A stretch of 64,000 nucleotides of DNA from a virus: the IMG/VR virus record IMGVR_UViG_3300050139_000095, positions 96,331 through 160,330 of that record; one strand, given 5' to 3'. Below the pieces are notes generated by a model that was not told the origin of the DNA, did not search any database, and saw nothing but the letters and a program-made list of their open reading frames with translations. The position numbers and the translations under genes were made by a program. This document shows, piece after piece, positions 52,827-61,259 of the stretch. Positions within the stretch are counted from its first letter, which is position 1. Every line of letters starts with the position of its first letter.

Positions 52827-54365
52827 ATGGCTGACAAAAGGTTACTAATCGATAGACAGGGTACGGTCGCGATGACGCTGGCAGAAGATGCCGGTGGACG
52901 AATGATTGCCCGTGGTGAATTTGGTAAGGCCGATGTCCCCACCGAAAACAAGCGCGTGTATCCTCGCAAAATCTGGGAATCACAGATCGCTCGCGTCACA
53001 CAAGAAATGAACGAAGGCAAAATCCTTGGAGAACTCGATCACCCGGCTGACGGCAAGACCTCAGTCAAACGCGCATCGCATTTGATGCGCCGGTTGTGGA
53101 TCGAAGATGATGGCCGTGTCATGGGTGAGGCAGTGATCCTCGACAATGATTACGGTAAACAGTTGAAGTCGATTTTTGATGCCGGTGGGCAAGTTGGAGT
53201 TTCGAGCCGTGGAATGGGTTCCACGCGCATGTCTGAAGGTGGCATTGAAATCGTTGAGGACGACTATAGTTATATGACTCACGATTTCGTTGCAGATCCC
53301 GCAGTGAAGTCCAGCTACCCGAAGGTGACAGTCGAACAAGTCGCTGCCACCGAGAGCATTGAAAAGAAAGTTAATCCGGTTGTTGAGAGCAATCCGGCAA
53401 TTCTAAAGGAGAATGTCATGGAAAAGATGCTGACTGAAGAACAGGTTGCCAAACAACTCAATGAAGCAACGGAAGCACTCAAAAAAACTTTTGAAGATAG
53501 CCTGACCGAAAAGGCCGCCCTCATGCGCGAGTCGATTGAGAAAAGCGTTCGCGCTGAACTCATGACCGCTCCTGAACTGGTTGGAGCGAAAGCTTCGCTG
53601 GAACAGATCGTTGCTGCCGTGAAACCTTTCATCGTGAAAGAAGACAGGGACGAAGCCATGGTCGCTCTCCAAAAGGAGAACGCCGAGTTGAAGGTCCAGT
53701 TGGAAGGCAAAGTGAAAGAGATCGCCGAGATGGAAAAGGCCGCTGTTGAAATCGTTGAAGGTTCCAAGCGCATGGGCCTGAGCATTTTCTTTGAACGCGC
53801 AATGTCCAAAGATGAAGACCGCGTTGAGATCAGCGAAATGATCGGCGATCTGAAACAGTACGCCGACGAGAAGTCTTTGGAAGAGGCCATCAAAAAGGCC
53901 AAAGACAAAGCGGCTGAAAAGAAGAAGGCCGCCTTGGAGAAAAAGAAAATGAAGGAAGACGCCGACGCTAAGACAAACGCCAAGATCAAGGCTTTGGAAG
54001 AGCAAAACGCGAAAACAAATAGAGCGTTGGAAGAATCTTTGAGCAAGGAAAAATCACTCGCCGCGAAGATTTATTTGGAAGAACGAATTAAAGGCAATCC
54101 CAACGCTCGCCTCATTCGTAAACTCGCCGAAGGTGTTGTTGAAAAAAGAAAGATCGACAACATTGTAAAGGAGAATGCTGTTGCGGTGGGCAACGGAACT
54201 GTTTATAATTCTGTTAATGAAAGACTCGCACGCTTGGATGCAGTGAGAGCAGATAAAGACAAAAAGATCGTTGAAGATCAATTGGCAGAGGCGAATGGAA
54301 AGTCGAAGTCAAAAGAAGTCACGGTCGAAGATGTCGATGCTGAAATTGCGCAAGTAACGGGCTAA
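52827..54365 (+). CDS. prohead protease with C-terminal scaffold domain, 512 aa
   Basis: ATG with ctaggggat upstream. The N-terminal about 180 residues match the S80/gp21-type prohead protease: LGELDHPADG has the conserved His, and VGVSSRGMGS has the Ser. The C-terminal 315 residues are almost all helical with many Lys/Glu/Ala (AEKKKAALEKKKMKEDADAK), a typical scaffolding domain. A strong internal start at 53418 allows separate production of the scaffold. Such proteases mature the capsid and cleave core proteins. Confidence 0.88.
   Translation: MADKRLLIDRQGTVAMTLAEDAGGRMIARGEFGKADVPTENKRVYPRKIWESQIARVTQEMNEGKILGELDHPADGKTSVKRASHLMRRLWIEDDGRVMGEAVILDNDYGKQLKSIFDAGGQVGVSSRGMGSTRMSEGGIEIVEDDYSYMTHDFVADPAVKSSYPKVTVEQVAATESIEKKVNPVVESNPAILKENVMEKMLTEEQVAKQLNEATEALKKTFEDSLTEKAALMRESIEKSVRAELMTAPELVGAKASLEQIVAAVKPFIVKEDRDEAMVALQKENAELKVQLEGKVKEIAEMEKAAVEIVEGSKRMGLSIFFERAMSKDEDRVEISEMIGDLKQYADEKSLEEAIKKAKDKAAEKKKAALEKKKMKEDADAKTNAKIKALEEQNAKTNRALEESLSKEKSLAAKIYLEERIKGNPNARLIRKLAEGVVEKRKIDNIVKENAVAVGNGTVYNSVNERLARLDAVRADKDKKIVEDQLAEANGKSKSKEVTVEDVDAEIAQVTG
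53418..54365 (+). CDS. nested scaffold protein from internal start, 315 aa
   Basis: In-frame ATG 53418 has AAAGGAG at 53405-53411, six bases before it, better than the site ahead of many genes here. The product begins MEKMLTEEQVAKQLNEATEA and covers only the helical scaffold part of the protease gene. This repeats the lambda C/Nu3 arrangement, in which protease and scaffold share a C-terminus. Inference from sequence; no direct proof of expression. Confidence 0.6.
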   Translation: MEKMLTEEQVAKQLNEATEALKKTFEDSLTEKAALMRESIEKSVRAELMTAPELVGAKASLEQIVAAVKPFIVKEDRDEAMVALQKENAELKVQLEGKVKEIAEMEKAAVEIVEGSKRMGLSIFFERAMSKDEDRVEISEMIGDLKQYADEKSLEEAIKKAKDKAAEKKKAALEKKKMKEDADAKTNAKIKALEEQNAKTNRALEESLSKEKSLAAKIYLEERIKGNPNARLIRKLAEGVVEKRKIDNIVKENAVAVGNGTVYNSVNERLARLDAVRADKDKKIVEDQLAEANGKSKSKEVTVEDVDAEIAQVTG

Positions 54366-54391
54366 GACAAAACACCAAGGAGAGGGACACA

Positions 54392-55903
54392 ATGGAACAA
54401 CGTAATCTTCAGGAAATGAAGAATGATCTCTCCGCTGATAGCTTTGTAAAAAGCCCCCAGCGGCGAGCACTGATCGAGCGATGGCAGAAATGGATTCCGA
54501 AGACAGTCGGCAACGACTATCAGAAGTATTGCCTCGCAACACTGTTTGAAAATCAACTCTCGGAGTTGAAACAGTTCAAAGAAAAACATTTGATGGGTGA
54601 AGACACCACTACGGCCAACACCGCGCCGTTCATCAAGTACACTTTCCCCTTGCTCCGCCGCGTTTGGCCAGCATTGATTGCTCCGGAAATTGTATCAGTC
54701 CAACCGATGACCGCTCCCGTTGGCGCGATCTTCTACTTCGAGTTGAAGTATGGACAAGCTAAAGGCTCCGTAGCCAATGGCGACAAATTAGTGGCGAATT
54801 TCAATCGCTATTATTCTTCACAATATATTGACGGTGAAGCCAATGTTTCGGTGAACGGAACGGCACAGGCATTCACTCTCGCTTACATCCCGGTTCTCCC
54901 GAACACGGTGAAGATCACTACCAGCTTGTCTGGCATTGGTCCCTTCGTGGACAACGGTTCTGGTTTGTTGAGCGGTCCTGGTTTGGCTTCGGGCACTGTC
55001 AACTACGTCACTGGCGCGGTTGCATTGGTGTTCTCGGCGAATCCCGGCGCTGGTGCTGCAATGACCAGCTTTTATCAGTACAACAACGAGGCGAACTCTT
55101 TAGTTCCCACGGTCTTCATCGACATCGCGCTTGTCAGCGTGACCGCACGAAGCCGCAAATTGAAAGCACTCTGGAGTTCAGAGGCCGCTGACGATTTGAA
55201 GGCTCTCCACGGTATCGACGCTGAACAAGAATTGGTGTCTGGTGTGGGTTCGGAATTGGCTCTTGAGATCGACCGCGAAATCATCGAAGACTTGCGCCTT
55301 GGCGCGAGCGGTGGAACTGCGGCTTACGATCTGACCACTCCCGCAGGTTTCAAACAACGCGACACCATCGTTGCGATGTTGACTCAACTCACGCTCTTGT
55401 CGAACCAAATCGGCAAGAACACTTTGCGCGGCCCCGCAAATTGGATCGTGATGGGTTATGAATTGGCCGCTTACATCGAGCAACTTGGTCTTGATGGTTT
55501 CTTCCGCCCTGTGTTCGCCGGAAACGCCGAAGCACTGTCAGCGGCTGAAGCTCCTCAGACTTGGGGCGTGATGAAGATGGGAACTCTCCAACAACGCTGG
55601 ACCTGTTACAAAGATCCTTATCTGACCACTGGTCTGCCCAGTTCCGCTGTGGCAATCATGGGTTATAAGGGTTCGAGTTTCGTGGATGCCGGTTATGTGT
55701 GGGCACCATACGTCCCGTTGCAAGTCACTGCAACCTTCCTCGATCCGAACGATTTCCGTTTCCGCAAAGGCTTGCGTACTCGTTACGCCAAGTTGATGGC
55801 TCGCACGGAGTTCTTCGGCAAGATGAATGTCACAGGCATCAACGCCCTGACCAGCACTGTGTCCTCAACGGGACCTGTCGCTGCCGGTGTGTTGAACTTC
55901 TAA
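54392..55903 (+). CDS. major capsid protein (gp23-like), 503 aa
   Basis: Strong aaggagagggacaca ribosome-binding site. Sequence such as PFIKYTFPLLRRVWPALIAP, then TARSRKLKALWSSEAADDLK, ALHGIDAEQELVSGVGSELA and LEIDREII match the T4 gp23 HK97-fold major capsid family. It may be N-terminally processed by the prohead protease. Followed by a terminator, in line with high expression. Confidence 0.92.
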   Translation: MEQRNLQEMKNDLSADSFVKSPQRRALIERWQKWIPKTVGNDYQKYCLATLFENQLSELKQFKEKHLMGEDTTTANTAPFIKYTFPLLRRVWPALIAPEIVSVQPMTAPVGAIFYFELKYGQAKGSVANGDKLVANFNRYYSSQYIDGEANVSVNGTAQAFTLAYIPVLPNTVKITTSLSGIGPFVDNGSGLLSGPGLASGTVNYVTGAVALVFSANPGAGAAMTSFYQYNNEANSLVPTVFIDIALVSVTARSRKLKALWSSEAADDLKALHGIDAEQELVSGVGSELALEIDREIIEDLRLGASGGTAAYDLTTPAGFKQRDTIVAMLTQLTLLSNQIGKNTLRGPANWIVMGYELAAYIEQLGLDGFFRPVFAGNAEALSAAEAPQTWGVMKMGTLQQRWTCYKDPYLTTGLPSSAVAIMGYKGSSFVDAGYVWAPYVPLQVTATFLDPNDFRFRKGLRTRYAKLMARTEFFGKMNVTGINALTSTVSSTGPVAAGVLNF

Positions 55904-55920
55904 TCTGGACTCGTCCAGAT
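55903..55920. promoter_or_regulatory. perfect inverted repeat at capsid stop codon
   Basis: ATCTGGAC-TC-GTCCAGAT, arms of eight bases, begins with the last base of the TAA stop. As RNA it can form CUGGA/UCCAG around a CUCG tetraloop. It may stabilise the mRNA 3' end or assist the adjacent terminator. Confidence 0.5.
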
Positions 55921-55930
55921 GTAGAAACGA

Positions 55931-55962
55931 AGGGGACTGCGAAAGCGGTCCCTTTTGCTTTG
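55931..55962 (+). terminator. Rho-independent terminator after major capsid gene
   Basis: GGGACTGC (55933-55940), GAAA tetraloop, GCGGTCCC (55945-55952), one G-U pair, then TTTTGCTTT. A classic intrinsic terminator, placed just after the most abundant structural gene. Confidence 0.85.
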
Positions 55963-56014
55963 TTGAAACCCCACTTAACTCATGATGTACTTGTGATTGA
56001 CACAGGGGGATTTA

Positions 56015-56677
56015 ATGAGCCGGTTAGAAGAACTGAAAAAAGAAATGCACAGCCTTGAAGAACGCTTTCTTGAAAAAGAAGGGCAGCATTTAAGCGCGAT
56101 TTTAGATCCTAGCCGAATCCCCACGGACATGGCGGCACTCGCATCACTTGAACAAGGCCGCACCGATACACCTGATGGTTCATTGCCAGGCAACGACAAC
56201 ACAGAAGTTCCAAAGCCAAAGGCTCCAGGCGAAAAAGAAAACGACGACAAAGAGCCAACGGACGAAAAAGAACCTAGCGACGATGTGACCGAAGAAGACA
56301 TCAAGCAAATGAGCGCGGAAGAAGTTAAAGAAAGTCTTGGCCTCGCTCTTGAAATTGCTTTTGAATGCGTTGAGAAAGCGCACATGATCTTGAAAGCTTT
56401 GACTGGCGGTCAAGGTGAAGCTGATCTCAAGGATGTCGTTGACAAAGAAATGGTTGAAAAAGCCAATGACGTAGCCGAGGAGTACATCGAACTTGTTGAG
56501 TTGATGGAAGAGATCGAGGGCGACAATGAACCTGAAGATGATGGCGATGCTGATGATGCAGACGCAGATGACGACAAACCTGCCGACGATAAACCAGCCG
56601 ACGAAAAGCCCGAAGACAAACCCGAAGCCGATGACAAATCCGATTCAAAGGATGAAGAAGAACCGGAAAAGGAATAG
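56015..56677 (+). CDS. acidic head-module protein, 220 aa
   Basis: ATG 56015 with CAGGGGGATTTA upstream; an earlier in-frame start lies before that site. The N-terminal 35 residues are a coiled coil (RLEELKKEMHSLEERFLEKE). The C-terminal 60 residues are nearly all Asp, Glu, Lys, Ala and Pro (DDKPADDKPADEKPEDKPEA). Likely a disordered acidic protein near the capsid gene; role unknown. Confidence 0.65.
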   Translation: MSRLEELKKEMHSLEERFLEKEGQHLSAILDPSRIPTDMAALASLEQGRTDTPDGSLPGNDNTEVPKPKAPGEKENDDKEPTDEKEPSDDVTEEDIKQMSAEEVKESLGLALEIAFECVEKAHMILKALTGGQGEADLKDVVDKEMVEKANDVAEEYIELVELMEEIEGDNEPEDDGDADDADADDDKPADDKPADEKPEDKPEADDKSDSKDEEEPEKE

Positions 56678-56681
56678 GTAA

Positions 56682-57434
56682 ATGTCGAGTCTTAGCAAGG
56701 GAACAATGATCAAGATGATCATCACCGAACTTGGTGGTGATCCGGACGCTTTGCCGACTGACGCAACAGTTGATGTTGAAATCACTGCGGGTCAGTTCAA
56801 GACGGCGTTCACTCGGACCATGATGTGGTTCACGGCCAAAAAAGGTTTCGTCGTCCTGCGCCCTGTTCCCATCTCAGACAATCAGACTGAATATAAAATG
56901 AAGGACGACGTAGCCAATGTGCTCGACGTTATGTTCGAGGTTCCGTCAGATGTGGCGGCCTTTTTCTCTCTAGGATTTTTCGATTTGATTCCATACGGGC
57001 CACAGTCGATTGGAAATTTAGGCTCAAGCTTGGCCAACTATTCTGGCTTCGCGCAGCTTTTGAATTTCAATCAGAACCGCAAGGACGTTTTCTCGGTCAC
57101 GCCCGACTGGTCATATCAGCAACAGACCAAGATTTTGAATGTGCTAATTCGTCCAGGCGCAGCGACAAATTTCATCATCGCACAAGTGAAGCTGAACACG
57201 TTCGACGTTGCGTCACTCGACGACAAGGATCAGGATATTTTCTATCGGTACTTCCTAGCGCGTAGCAAGATCACCCTAGGCCGCATCCGCTCGAAATACG
57301 ACAGTCTCCCTGCGGCTGGCGGAACGGTAACGCTGGACGGGCACACGCTTATCGAAGAGGCCAACGCTGAGATCGTAGAATTGAACAAAGAAATTTTCGC
57401 AAGCCAAGGGCCAGACTTGCCGGTGGTGGGATAA
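56682..57434 (+). CDS. putative neck / head-completion protein, 250 aa
   Basis: ATG 56682. Helix-rich N-terminus (KGTMIKMIITELGGDPDALP), a central DLIPYGPQSIGNLGSSLANY segment, and C-terminal YFLARSKITLGRIRSKYDSL with LDGHTLIEEANAEIVELNKE. This pattern appears in virion assembly proteins of large myoviruses near the capsid (gp13-like adaptors). Assignment by position and general pattern; weak. Confidence 0.55.
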   Translation: MSSLSKGTMIKMIITELGGDPDALPTDATVDVEITAGQFKTAFTRTMMWFTAKKGFVVLRPVPISDNQTEYKMKDDVANVLDVMFEVPSDVAAFFSLGFFDLIPYGPQSIGNLGSSLANYSGFAQLLNFNQNRKDVFSVTPDWSYQQQTKILNVLIRPGAATNFIIAQVKLNTFDVASLDDKDQDIFYRYFLARSKITLGRIRSKYDSLPAAGGTVTLDGHTLIEEANAEIVELNKEIFASQGPDLPVVG

Positions 57435-58456
57435 TGGATTTTGAAAAGACACTCGGACTTGATCCGAACACAAAAGATGCCCGTCATAATGGTCTTAAAA
57501 AGGACAGTTATGATGAGTCCAAGATCACAACCGACCTAAAGGCGGCTGTTGAGGATTTTACGGTGAATCCAGACGCCCAGCGCACGCCGCCGTTGCCGGA
57601 GTTCGATTATTTATTTACCAATTGGCCGGACAAGAATCCGTCAGAGAAACCTTTCAAGGCCAAACCCTCCAATCAATTGGACAAAAATATTTCCAGCGCA
57701 CCGGCCAAGAAAGTCGCCAAACAAGAGTCGGAACTGACTCCTGAAGAACAGGCTGTGCTCAAGCGTTGGGAAGAGATGAAGGTCGCTCCTATCGGAGAGG
57801 GCGCGGTGAAGAACCGCTTTGAGAACTCTATGCGCAAGCTGAATAAAAAGCCGTGGCAGGAGTGGGGCAAGCTTGAATGGAAGATTGCTGGCCGCGTGAC
57901 GAAGCATGAGACGGTCACGGATGAACCTGAAGAAGAGAAGAGACCGCAGCAAATATTTTCGATCAAACCTCTTTTGGCGAAGGTTGCACCGGAGAAGTCC
58001 GAGTCAATCAATCGATCCAAGAGTAAGTCCTTGGTCGAGATGCAGTTTCTCGACTTCCTTTTCAAGAAGGCCATGACCACGGCGCACGCGAAGCCTGAAA
58101 AGGAAGAGGGATCAAATTCGGTCTACACTCGGATCAATGACATAGTGTCCAAGACCTTGAAGCCCTTTGGCCTAAAGGCTACCTCGCCCAAGAAGTACGA
58201 TGACGCCGATGTGATGGGGATCAATTACCAAGTGAAGATCGGCAAAGAGTCTTACGCAATTCATACATATCTCCTCAAGGGCAATAAGGTATTCATGTGT
58301 TCCATTTGGGATAAAGAAGAAAACCGTTTATTATTGACGTTGAGTGAGGGATATTTAAGGCAATACTACTATCTTGTCGGAATCGGTAAAGAGCGGCTAA
58401 GATCATGGATGGAGCAAACACATGGAAAGTCCGAATCAGGAAAAAATCACGGGTAG
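57434..58456 (+). CDS. hypothetical head-module protein, 340 aa
   Basis: ATG 57434 overlaps the upstream stop (TAATG). Charged N-terminal half, C-terminal domain (about 215-325) with globular pattern (VYTRINDIVSKTLKPFGLKA; YQVKIGKESYAIHTYLLKGN). Palindrome copy 9 lies inside. No family recognised. It overlaps the next gene by 35 bases. Confidence 0.65.
   Translation: MDFEKTLGLDPNTKDARHNGLKKDSYDESKITTDLKAAVEDFTVNPDAQRTPPLPEFDYLFTNWPDKNPSEKPFKAKPSNQLDKNISSAPAKKVAKQESELTPEEQAVLKRWEEMKVAPIGEGAVKNRFENSMRKLNKKPWQEWGKLEWKIAGRVTKHETVTDEPEEEKRPQQIFSIKPLLAKVAPEKSESINRSKSKSLVEMQFLDFLFKKAMTTAHAKPEKEEGSNSVYTRINDIVSKTLKPFGLKATSPKKYDDADVMGINYQVKIGKESYAIHTYLLKGNKVFMCSIWDKEENRLLLTLSEGYLRQYYYLVGIGKERLRSWMEQTHGKSESGKNHG
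57668..57681. repeat. dispersed palindrome copy 9 (TCCAATCAATTGGA)
   Basis: Exact core, centre CA, inside the 340-aa gene (codes for SNQLD). Confidence 0.75.
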
Positions 58457-60713
58457 ACTCTGCGCCATCGGTCGGGCTGAGTACACCAATCTAATCGGCG
58501 GGGCCGGTTACAAGTTCATCGAGAACGGTGGATTCAAGTGGGAACTCGATCCTGCCGACATTGATCGTTACGGCATCTCCATGGACGCACTTCTGGATTG
58601 TGTTGAACAACTGGAAAAAATGGGCACGATTGAACAGATCAAGGCCAGCGAGCATTTCAAGGGTAGCGACGGCTGGCGTAATGCTGGTATAGTGATTCAG
58701 TCGAAGCTTGATCCGCGAGTTGTTTGTAGTGTTGAATTGGTTGGTAATGAATACGACAAATCAGAAGTTAGTATGCGATGGTTTGTTGATCTCGAAAAAG
58801 AAAGCAAGGCCGCCGTTGGAGCACCAGAGCACACGGCAGATCCTGAAGAACTCAAAGCAGTCGAAAGGGCACAAGAAATGAGCAAAGATAAATCGTCCGA
58901 CAAAAAAGATCAGAAGGAATCAATTGATCACCTTTTCGACCTGCCGATCCGTTCCACGGCGAAGACCGGCGTGAAACAGATTAAAGAGTCGGTCGATGGT
59001 TGGGGATTGCCCACTCTTGGTGAGAGCGAGTTGGAAGACGGTCACGGCGGTCATGTTGGCGACCAAACTATTGGAGAAAAACCAAAGCCAGAACCTGGAG
59101 CCGGAAAAGAGTATGGCGAGAAAGACGCCAACGGAAATATCGTAAAGCCCGGAACGATTGCAAAAGATCCTGAACTGAATCATGTCGAAGGCAACGGCGG
59201 TGCAGATCCTACTCTTGAACTCGATCTTCCTGCGAATAAAATCAAACCCGGAACGATTGCAAAAGATCCGGAGTTGAATCACATGGAAGAGGCCAAGGAC
59301 AAGGAAGCCAAGGCCAAGGCTGAAAAAGAAAAAGCTGAAAAAGAGAAAGCCGACAAAGCTAAAAAATTGAAAGAAGATGCTGGTGGCGAAAAAGAAACCA
59401 AGCATGTTCATCCCGCTGACCGCAAGGCTGGCGACGGAAAATCAACTGGCGATGTTCCTGAACTCGACAGCGACAATGATGGCCACATCACTCAGGAAAA
59501 AAAACTGAAGGAAACTGGCGAACCTGATCAGGACTACGACAAGGAAGCACTCGACAAAGTTGTTGAGGCTTTGAAGAACGACGGCTTCCAGGCCAGCCAT
59601 CGCGAGTTCGATAAATACCAAGGTATTTATTTGAAGGTCAGCAAGAATGGCAAGACCGAGAAGTTTTGGATGCGCGACGTGGACCACCTTAAAGAAGGCG
59701 GAGTCATCATCCACTTCCAGCCCGAGTCTGGAAAAGAAGAGCAATTTGTTTCCTGCGAAGTTTCTGACGAAGCTTTCATTGGCGACCTTGTTGAGTTCAT
59801 GGAAACGGGCAAGACCGCCAACGATGAAGAACCGGCAGATGGTTCAAAAGATGAGCCGAAAAAGGAAGAGAGCATCATTATCCACAAGGGTTCTGAAGCC
59901 AACAAATCCGCAAGCGGCATTCATTTGATCGGCGTGAAGTCGGAAGCCATCAAGGAAGCCAAAGAGTACGCGGTGAAAACCGGCGCGAAGCACATCTACA
60001 TTCACCGCGATGGTCCGAAGTTCGGCGCAAAAACCGAATCACGTTCGTACATCGCCAAGGGTGGACGGATGCTTCAGGTCGAGGACAATGATGTTTACGT
60101 CGGCGTGAAAGCCTTGGAAACTCCCAAGGACAAAGCCGACGATGGCAAGAACCGCGAAGAAGTTGATGGTGCTGGAAAAGTGAAAGACAAAAACGACGGC
60201 GCTGACAACAAAAGCCCTGAGCACATGGACGGTGGCGGCCAATCGCAAGTTGGCGGCACCGACAAAGAAGATGCTTTGGCCGCTGCGAAAATTAAACCTG
60301 GCGCTCCCGAAGCCGCACCGAAGTTGATGGCCGAGCGCAAAAAAATGCGTGAAGCTGCAATGAAGCGCCGCGAAGAGCGCAAAGCGTCCGATGGAAAGGT
60401 TGTCGAGTCACAAAAGGCACCTGGAAAAAAGCTTAGTGAGGGATACGACCACCCTCAAAAAGTGATGGACGGATTGAAGCGTCACATGGACGAAGCGCAT
60501 CGTGCAGTTCGCAAAGGTCACGAAATGACTGAGTGGGCGCATAAAAAGATGCATGAGTGCATGGAATCAATGCCGCATCCTTTGGCCGCCGAACTTGGCA
60601 AGCATCATGAAAAAATGAATGACGCCAAGATCAAGTTAAACGATGCGAAGCGTAGCGTGTCCGAAGTCTGCGAAGACATCGACCGCTTGCACCGCCACAG
60701 TAAACGCAAGTAA
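58422..60713 (+). CDS. large multi-segment head-module protein with tag, 763 aa
   Basis: ATG 58422 with ggatggagcaaacac upstream. Residues 1-140 are a folded domain (VELVGNEYDKSEVSMRWFVD). At 166-175 ESIDHLFDLP and at 184-201 VKQIKESVDGWGLPTLGE are two tag-like motifs. Two copies of KPGTIAKDPELNH (about 245 and 280) show a duplicated segment. DSDNDGHITQEK near residue 348 resembles an EF-hand loop. The rest is acidic linkers and a C-terminal helical region (KRHMDEAHRAVRKGHEMTEW). Probably a packaged or core protein. Confidence 0.65.
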   Translation: MESPNQEKITGRLCAIGRAEYTNLIGGAGYKFIENGGFKWELDPADIDRYGISMDALLDCVEQLEKMGTIEQIKASEHFKGSDGWRNAGIVIQSKLDPRVVCSVELVGNEYDKSEVSMRWFVDLEKESKAAVGAPEHTADPEELKAVERAQEMSKDKSSDKKDQKESIDHLFDLPIRSTAKTGVKQIKESVDGWGLPTLGESELEDGHGGHVGDQTIGEKPKPEPGAGKEYGEKDANGNIVKPGTIAKDPELNHVEGNGGADPTLELDLPANKIKPGTIAKDPELNHMEEAKDKEAKAKAEKEKAEKEKADKAKKLKEDAGGEKETKHVHPADRKAGDGKSTGDVPELDSDNDGHITQEKKLKETGEPDQDYDKEALDKVVEALKNDGFQASHREFDKYQGIYLKVSKNGKTEKFWMRDVDHLKEGGVIIHFQPESGKEEQFVSCEVSDEAFIGDLVEFMETGKTANDEEPADGSKDEPKKEESIIIHKGSEANKSASGIHLIGVKSEAIKEAKEYAVKTGAKHIYIHRDGPKFGAKTESRSYIAKGGRMLQVEDNDVYVGVKALETPKDKADDGKNREEVDGAGKVKDKNDGADNKSPEHMDGGGQSQVGGTDKEDALAAAKIKPGAPEAAPKLMAERKKMREAAMKRREERKASDGKVVESQKAPGKKLSEGYDHPQKVMDGLKRHMDEAHRAVRKGHEMTEWAHKKMHECMESMPHPLAAELGKHHEKMNDAKIKLNDAKRSVSEVCEDIDRLHRHSKRK

Positions 60714-60731
60714 TCAAAAGGATCGTTGTCG

Positions 60732-61259
60732 ATGGGAACCTTACTCAAAAAAGGGGAACAAGTTCTCTTCGACAACGTGAATGTCGAGATACAAACACTT
60801 GCCGGTGTTGGCGACGGAAACTGCATCCTCTGGAAATTTTTGAAAGTTCCTCCAGGCGCACAAGGCGTTGGAGTCTCTGGGTTCATCGACTGTCTGTACG
60901 GTGAGCCGGTTCTCGCTTCGCGCCACTACCAACCATACAAGATCAATGCGTACTTCGAGCGCCCGACTCAAGATGCTGACGCGACTGACGAGGGTATGAC
61001 CGTCACAAAAACTTCAAAGGTCACGATCTCCCGCAAAGGGGTTGAGATTGCAAAAGTTCCGGCGTCGAGCAATCGTCAACATGTGAACGTCGGAGACATC
61101 CTTGAGTTTTTCCGTAAGGGGAATGCTTTCTTTTTCGAGGTCAAGAATTGTGAACAAGATGGCTGGATTAACGACCAAGACCAATGGACACAATATTTGG
61201 CGGATGTGGTGAACATCAATTACTTCACGCCCGACAGAAAACTTTTAGGATCGACATAA
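60732..61259 (+). CDS. putative neck protein / head-tail connector, 175 aa
   Basis: ATG 60732 with aaaaggatcgttgtcg upstream. Contains ASRHYQPYKINAYFERPTQD, ATDEGMTVTKTSKVTISRKG, GDILEFFRKGNAFFFEVKNC and EQDGWINDQDQWTQYLADVV, a combination typical of gp14-like neck proteins in large myoviruses. Position after head proteins supports that. Assignment is by pattern. Confidence 0.65.
   Translation: MGTLLKKGEQVLFDNVNVEIQTLAGVGDGNCILWKFLKVPPGAQGVGVSGFIDCLYGEPVLASRHYQPYKINAYFERPTQDADATDEGMTVTKTSKVTISRKGVEIAKVPASSNRQHVNVGDILEFFRKGNAFFFEVKNCEQDGWINDQDQWTQYLADVVNINYFTPDRKLLGST

Noticed and set aside
53315-54046. 243-aa minus-strand frame opposite the scaffold domain
   Set aside because: It is the shadow of a Lys/Glu/Ala-rich helical coding region (a Phe/Ser/Leu-rich antisense product); the plus strand is clearly coding.
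55960-56014. TTGACA at about 56000 as a promoter for the 56015 gene
   Set aside because: It is too close to the start codon for a -35 box with a leader and no -10 follows at proper spacing.
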